Shown: in pieces, positions 7,610 through 11,247 of the stretch
Layout of the letters: each line of letters opens with the position of its first letter
How positions within the stretch are numbered: the first letter of the stretch is position 1
Assembly: GCA_027038775.1 (NCBI GenBank)
Contig: JALWGP010000200.1
Span: 1-11,247 of the forward strand
From: Sedimenticola sp.
GTDB taxonomy: Bacteria > Pseudomonadota > Gammaproteobacteria > Chromatiales > Chromatiaceae
Direction: 5' to 3'
DNA: 11,247 nucleotides
The notes under the pieces: model-generated
The model's database searches: none
What the model was told of the DNA's origin: nothing
Seen by the model: the letters and a program-made list of their open reading frames with translations, nothing else
Made by a program: the position numbers and the translations under genes

Positions 7610-10176
7610 GAAGCCTTGCTCTCCATCGCCGTCTCGCTCAGCGGCAGTTCCACGGTGAAGACCGCGCCCCTGCCGGGTACCGATCGGGCCCCGATTCTAC
7701 CATTGTGCTCGGTGACGATGGTCTGGCTGATGGAGAGCCCCATGCCCATGCCGCTCTTCTTGGTGGTGAAGAAGGGGTCGAAAAGGTGCTTGAGATCCTC
7801 CGCCGCGATGCCGGCGCCATTGTCCTCCACCTCGATGTAGGCACGCCCGTCGGGGGTGATGCCGGTGGAGATGATAAGCCGCCGGCGCTCCGGCTCGCGC
7901 GCCTCCAGCGCATCGAGGGCGTTGCGCAGCAGGTTGAGGATCACCTGCTCGATCTGCACCGGGTCCACCCGGGCCACCACCGGCAGCCGGCTGAGCCGGG
8001 ACTCGATGGTCACCTGCAGCTTTTTCCGGTCGTGGGAGACGAGGGTACAGGCGTCGGCCACCAGGGTGTTGAGGTCCACCTCCTCGCGCACCGGCTGCTT
8101 GCGCGTCACCATGCCGCGCAGCCGCTTGATGATCTCGCCGGCGCGGCGCGCCTGGGCGGCGATCTGTTCCATGGCGGCGATCAGCTCCTCCTTCTCGCCG
8201 ATGCCCAGCCGCAGCCGCCGGGCGCAGCCGTTGGCGAAGTTGACGATGGCCGACAGCGGCTGGTTGAGCTCGTGAGCGATGCCGGTGGCCATCTCCCCCA
8301 TGGTGCTCAGGCGGGAGACGTGGATCAGCTCGTTCTGGCGGTGGCGCGCCTCCTCTTCCGCCCTGCGCATGGCGGTGATGTCGCGGCCGTAGACGTTGAC
8401 GTAGTCCAGGTCGGGCACTGGCGCCAGCAGCAGCGAGAAGATGCCGTCGCGGGTGGTCACCTCCACCTCCCGCGCCCTGCCGGTGGAGAGCACCTCCTCC
8501 ACCACCCGCTTCCAGTAGATGGGCACCGTCTGCATGCGGTTGCAACCCCAGTAGTCGAGCAGGGCGTCGCTGGCGCGGTTGGCGTAGATCACCACGCCGG
8601 GCCGGTTGATGCGCAGCACCGGCAGCGGGCTCTCGCTAGGGAAGGCGGCCAGGCTGACGATCTCCTTGGCCTGGCGCTTGCGTTCGGAGATGTCGCGGAT
8701 GTAGGTGGTGAAGAGCAGCTGGTTCTCCAGCCGCACCGGCTTGATGGCCACCTCCACCGGGAGGATGCGGTCGTCCTTGCTGCGCGCGGTGAGGGTGCGC
8801 AGCACCGGCTTGACGTCGCTCTCGCGTTCCTTCAGGCAGTCGGCCAGCAGGCTGTTGAAGGCCTCGCGCGAGCCGCGGTCGAAGATCAGCTCGTCGAGCC
8901 GGCGTCCCAGCGCCTCCTGCTGGCCGTAGCCGAAAGTCTGCTCGGCGGTGGGATTGAAGTCCACGATGCGGCCGTGCTGGTCGATGGTGACGATGGGGTC
9001 GAGAGAGGCGTCGAGCACGGCGGTCTTGAGCGCCTCGCGCTCCTCGATCTCGGCGGTGTAGCGGGCCCGCATCTCTTCCCGCGCCCTCATCACCGCCTGG
9101 GTGAAGCTGCGGATCCAGTCCTCCATGATGAGCAGGCGGTTCCCCCCCTTGGGGGTGGGCTGCTCGATGTGCAGGGCGCGGCTGGAGAAGGCCGCCACCC
9201 GCTTGAGCAGGCGGTTGATCCGGTTGGAGATGAAGATGAAGAAGAGCACGAAGATGAAACCGACGATGGCCGCCCCGGTGAGGCGGTGGCGCCGCTCCAC
9301 CGCGATGATGCGCGAGCGGGTGGCGTCCACGATGTCGCGCGGGATGAGGGTGGCGAAGAGCAGGTTGAGCGGCGTGTTGCCGTACTCAAAGAAGGACTGG
9401 ACCGTGGCCACGTAGCGGTCCTGGATCCCCTCCATGGCGGCCCCTTCCAGCAAGGCGTCGTTGCCGCCGGCGGCCAGGATCACCTGGGCGTCCCCGTCCA
9501 CCAGCGCCACCGTGATCTCGGAATCGGGCGCCCGCTGCTGGGAGGCGTCCAGGAATCCGCTGTTCACCGGCACCAGCAGCACCAGGGAACCCATGTGGTA
9601 GTAGCTTGCGTCCTCCACCCGTTCGGCGATCACCAGGTAGAGCAGGCCGTTGAGCCGCGTGATGTAGGCCTGCTGGCCGGCACTGGCAATGGCGTGCCTC
9701 AGCTCGGGCTCCACCTCCTGGGGCAGCGGCCGCTGCGCCAGCTGGTAGACCTCGCGGATCTTGCCGCCGGTGTCGGCGAGCACGGCGTAGTCGGGCTTCA
9801 CCGGCAGCCCCTGGATGGCGCTGGCCGGCAGCCAGAGCGGCTGCCGGTCCAGGTAGACCACCGGCGGCTCCTCGTCGGCGGAGAACCAGACCAGGGGTTC
9901 CAGGTAGTCCGCCATGCGCCGGTGGTTGGCCAGCAGCCGCGTGGTGTTGACGTAGGACTGGACGAAGCTGTCGAAGCGCAGCATCGACTCACGCGCGCGG
10001 GTCTCCAGCTGCGCCTTGAGCTCTTCCCGGAAGATGTTGCCGATGGCCCGGGTCTGGATGGGGTCGATGACGATCCACACCGCCGCCGCGGTGAGCAGCC
10101 CGAAGAGCGCCGCCAGCACCGGCATGGGGACGCGGCGCAGCAGGTTCTTGAAGAAGGGGCGGCGCGGTTCTCGCAT
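7606..10176 (-). CDS. Membrane PAS sensor histidine kinase with FixL-class kinase core
   Basis: The 856-residue protein has a basic N-terminus, a membrane segment at about 18-38, and an extracytoplasmic region of roughly 260 residues whose size and pattern fit a double-Cache sensor. A second membrane segment lies at about 299-318, followed by a HAMP-like linker. A first PAS domain (about 380-500, ending YIRDISERK) and a second (about 508-605, ending YGRDITAMRR) come next. The kinase core has His635 in GEMATGIAHELNQPLSAI, N-box Asn752, G1 DNGAG (785-789), F-box DPFFTTK (800-806) and G2 GMGMGLSIS. This core resembles FixL-type kinases, which phosphorylate FixJ-like regulators. The histidine-bearing heme-binding segment of FixL is absent from both PAS domains, so oxygen sensing through heme is not supported. 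The likely input is a small periplasmic ligand. The start is 47 bases from the divergent RDD gene, and no clear ribosome binding site is seen. Confidence 0.9.
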   Translation of the reverse strand: MREPRRPFFKNLLRRVPMPVLAALFGLLTAAAVWIVIDPIQTRAIGNIFREELKAQLETRARESMLRFDSFVQSYVNTTRLLANHRRMADYLEPLVWFSADEEPPVVYLDRQPLWLPASAIQGLPVKPDYAVLADTGGKIREVYQLAQRPLPQEVEPELRHAIASAGQQAYITRLNGLLYLVIAERVEDASYYHMGSLVLLVPVNSGFLDASQQRAPDSEITVALVDGDAQVILAAGGNDALLEGAAMEGIQDRYVATVQSFFEYGNTPLNLLFATLIPRDIVDATRSRIIAVERRHRLTGAAIVGFIFVLFFIFISNRINRLLKRVAAFSSRALHIEQPTPKGGNRLLIMEDWIRSFTQAVMRAREEMRARYTAEIEEREALKTAVLDASLDPIVTIDQHGRIVDFNPTAEQTFGYGQQEALGRRLDELIFDRGSREAFNSLLADCLKERESDVKPVLRTLTARSKDDRILPVEVAIKPVRLENQLLFTTYIRDISERKRQAKEIVSLAAFPSESPLPVLRINRPGVVIYANRASDALLDYWGCNRMQTVPIYWKRVVEEVLSTGRAREVEVTTRDGIFSLLLAPVPDLDYVNVYGRDITAMRRAEEEARHRQNELIHVSRLSTMGEMATGIAHELNQPLSAIVNFANGCARRLRLGIGEKEELIAAMEQIAAQARRAGEIIKRLRGMVTRKQPVREEVDLNTLVADACTLVSHDRKKLQVTIESRLSRLPVVARVDPVQIEQVILNLLRNALDALEAREPERRRLIISTGITPDGRAYIEVEDNGAGIAAEDLKHLFDPFFTTKKSGMGMGLSISQTIVTEHNGRIGARSVPGRGAVFTVELPLSETAMESKAS

Positions 10177-10223
10177 GGGGCAATACTACTATGAAGCGTC
10201 GCCAGGGGTTAAACTGCCGCCCC

Positions 10224-10682
10224 ATGAGCCCGAACCCCTCCCAGCCCCTGCCCGGCCTGCTGCGCCGCCTGGCCGCCCTCTTCTACGACAGCTTCCTGGT
10301 GGCCGGCCTGGTGGTGGCGGCCTTCACCCTGGTCTACCTGCCGCTGGCCATGGGGCTGGGGATCGAGAACCTGGAAGAACACCCCCTGGTGCGCCACCTG
10401 ATGACCGCCTGGATCCTTTTCGTGGGCGTGGGGTTCCACCTCTGGTTCTGGACCCACGGTGGCCAGACCCTGGGCATGCGCGCCTGGCGGCTGAAGCTGG
10501 TCTCCGCCGCCGGCGGCCCCGTTACCCTGAAACAGGCCCTGGTGCGCTACGGCGTGGCGGTGCTCTCCTGGCTGGCGCTGGGGCTGGGATTTCTCTGGAT
10601 CCTCTTCGACCGGGAGAAACGGGCCTGGCACGACATTGCCTCGGGCACGCGGCTGGTGCTGGTGGACCCCAATGTCACCTGA
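10224..10682 (+). CDS. RDD-family small membrane protein
   Basis: The 152-residue protein matches the RDD family. The arginine of LLRRLAALFYDS (R14/R15) and Asp22 lie in the first membrane helix region, and LFDREKRAWHDIASGT (128-142) carries the later conserved aspartates. The intervening GQTLGMRAWRLKL (80-92) is also typical. Three membrane segments are predicted at about 23-45, 57-77 and 106-127. The function of most RDD proteins is unknown; a few have been linked to ion transport. I prefer ATG 10224 over the in-frame ATG 10191. The later start gives the usual short N-terminal lead, although neither has a well-placed ribosome binding site (AGGGG at 10204-10208 is 15 bases away). It diverges from the kinase gene and converges on rtcB across a REP cluster. 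Confidence 0.85.
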   Translation: MSPNPSQPLPGLLRRLAALFYDSFLVAGLVVAAFTLVYLPLAMGLGIENLEEHPLVRHLMTAWILFVGVGFHLWFWTHGGQTLGMRAWRLKLVSAAGGPVTLKQALVRYGVAVLSWLALGLGFLWILFDREKRAWHDIASGTRLVLVDPNVT

Positions 10683-10704
10683 TCGGTGTGCCATCCCGAA
10701 AGGC

Positions 10705-10898
10705 CCCGGAGCGGCGCCCCCGCCGCGAATGGCTTGAAGTTCGGCCCGGGGCGAGCCTCCCACGGCAGGCGGTAGGAGCGGCGCCCTCGCCGCGAACATT
10801 TCCGGGTTCGGCCCGGGGGCGGGCCTCCTACGGCAGGCGGTAGGAGCGGCGCCCCCGCCGCGAACACTCCCGGATTCGGCCCGGGGCGGGCCTCCTAC
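10705..10898. repeat. Three tandem inverted pairs of GTAG-type REP palindromes
   Basis: Three units, 10705-10763, 10772-10831 and 10840-10898, repeat with a 67-68 base period and are separated by the same 8-base spacer (GGCAGGCG). Each unit holds two facing palindromes. The left one reads GTAGGAG, then a GCGGCG/CGCCGC hairpin, then GAA. The right one, on the minus strand, reads GTAGGAG, then a GGCCC/GGGCC hairpin, then GAA. The whole unit can also fold as a three-arm structure closed by GTAGGAG/CTCCTAC. Unit 1 is degenerate at both heads (CCCGGAG and CTCCCAC). GTAG-headed repeats of this type are known as REP/SMAG elements, mobilised by REP-associated tyrosine transposases. No such transposase is in the window. 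The cluster sits between convergent genes and may also limit read-through. Confidence 0.88.
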
Positions 10899-11247
10899 CC
10901 CTTGATGCAGACCAGCGGCACCAGCTTCGCCACCTTCTTCGCCAGCCCCGCCCGGTGGGCCGACTCCACCACTTCGGAGACGTCCTTGTAGGCTTCCGGC
11001 GCCTCCTCGGCAACACCGCGCATGGAGGGGCTGCGGATGAGGATGCCGCGGGCGGCCAGGTCGTCCACCACCTGCCGTCCCCGCCACTTGCGGGTGGCGG
11101 CACGGCGGCTCATGGCGCGGCCGGCACCGTGGCAGGCCGAGCTGAAGGCGAGCGACTCCGACTCGACGGTGCCGCACAGGATATAGGAGGCGGTGCCCAT
11201 GGAGCCGCCGATGAGTACCGGGTGGCCGGTGGGCCGCAGAAGGTCGG
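10895..11247 (-). CDS. rtcB: RtcB RNA-splicing ligase, C-terminal part (start beyond window)
   Basis: The last 116 residues are visible, read from base 11245 leftward. Signatures are HPVLIGGSMGTASYIL near the start of the fragment, SACHGAGRAMSRR (the histidine at 11129-11131 corresponds to the residue guanylylated during catalysis) and the typical basic end LVPLVCIKG. RtcB joins 2',3'-cyclic phosphate or 3'-phosphate RNA ends to 5'-OH ends, using GTP and manganese, in RNA repair. The full family length is around 400-480 residues, so about three quarters of the gene lies off the right edge. The TAG stop (10895-10897) is formed by the GTAG head of the adjacent REP palindrome. The gene converges with the RDD gene. 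Confidence 0.95.
   Translation of the reverse strand, partial: DLLRPTGHPVLIGGSMGTASYILCGTVESESLAFSSACHGAGRAMSRRAATRKWRGRQVVDDLAARGILIRSPSMRGVAEEAPEAYKDVSEVVESAHRAGLAKKVAKLVPLVCIKG

Noticed and set aside
7705..10194. An 829-codon open frame on the plus strand, opposite the histidine kinase
   Set aside because: It is the antisense shadow of a strongly supported kinase gene in GC-rich DNA. Its product is a compositionally biased H/G/V/Q/D-rich sequence without motifs.
10705..10898. A CRISPR array
   Set aside because: The repeated unit is nearly all of the period, and the 8-base spacers are identical. The units are palindromic REP pairs, and no cas genes are present.

Overview
The window is a GC-rich chromosomal segment. 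Its gene content (an aerobic-type hup/hyp set with hupK and hypX, a FixL/FixJ-like pair, and GTAG-headed REP palindromes) suggests a facultative or microaerobic, probably hydrogen-oxidising proteobacterium. Gammaproteobacteria of the Chromatiales type are my best guess. This is inference from gene style, not a phylogenetic result.

Region 1 (1-6451, minus strand) is a tightly packed [NiFe]-hydrogenase maturation operon, read right to left: hupK/hoxV-like, hypA, hypB, hypC, hypD, hypE, hypX, then the first 19 codons of hypF at the left edge. Seven junctions are visible. Six are start/stop overlaps (ATGA or TGATG) and one is a 3-base gap, so a single translationally coupled transcript is expected. 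HypA and HypB deliver nickel. HypF and HypE make the cyanide ligands. HypC and HypD assemble the Fe(CN)2CO unit. HypX is the formyl-tetrahydrofolate-dependent CO source used by aerobic hydrogenase producers. HupK is a degenerate large-subunit-like scaffold found with such systems. No hydrogenase structural subunit or maturation endopeptidase lies inside the window.

Region 2 (6452-6985) is about 530 bases without a convincing intact gene. It is less GC-rich and holds a possible remnant of an IS66-type transposase N-terminus and a perfect 7-bp inverted repeat.

Region 3 (6986-10176, minus strand) is a two-component system whose genes overlap by ATGA. It comprises a large membrane histidine kinase (extracytoplasmic sensor, two PAS-like domains, FixL-class kinase core, no heme-PAS motif) and a FixJ/LuxR-type response regulator. 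Its signal and targets cannot be read from the sequence. Its position upstream of the hyp operon allows, but does not prove, a role in hydrogenase control.

Region 4 (10224-11247) holds a small RDD-family membrane protein on the plus strand. It converges on the 3' end of rtcB (RNA ligase) on the minus strand. Between them are three tandem units of inverted GTAG-type REP palindromes, and the last palindrome supplies the rtcB stop codon.

Overall this is a recognisable maturation locus with a few local oddities. I did not find a clearly undescribed multi-gene system.
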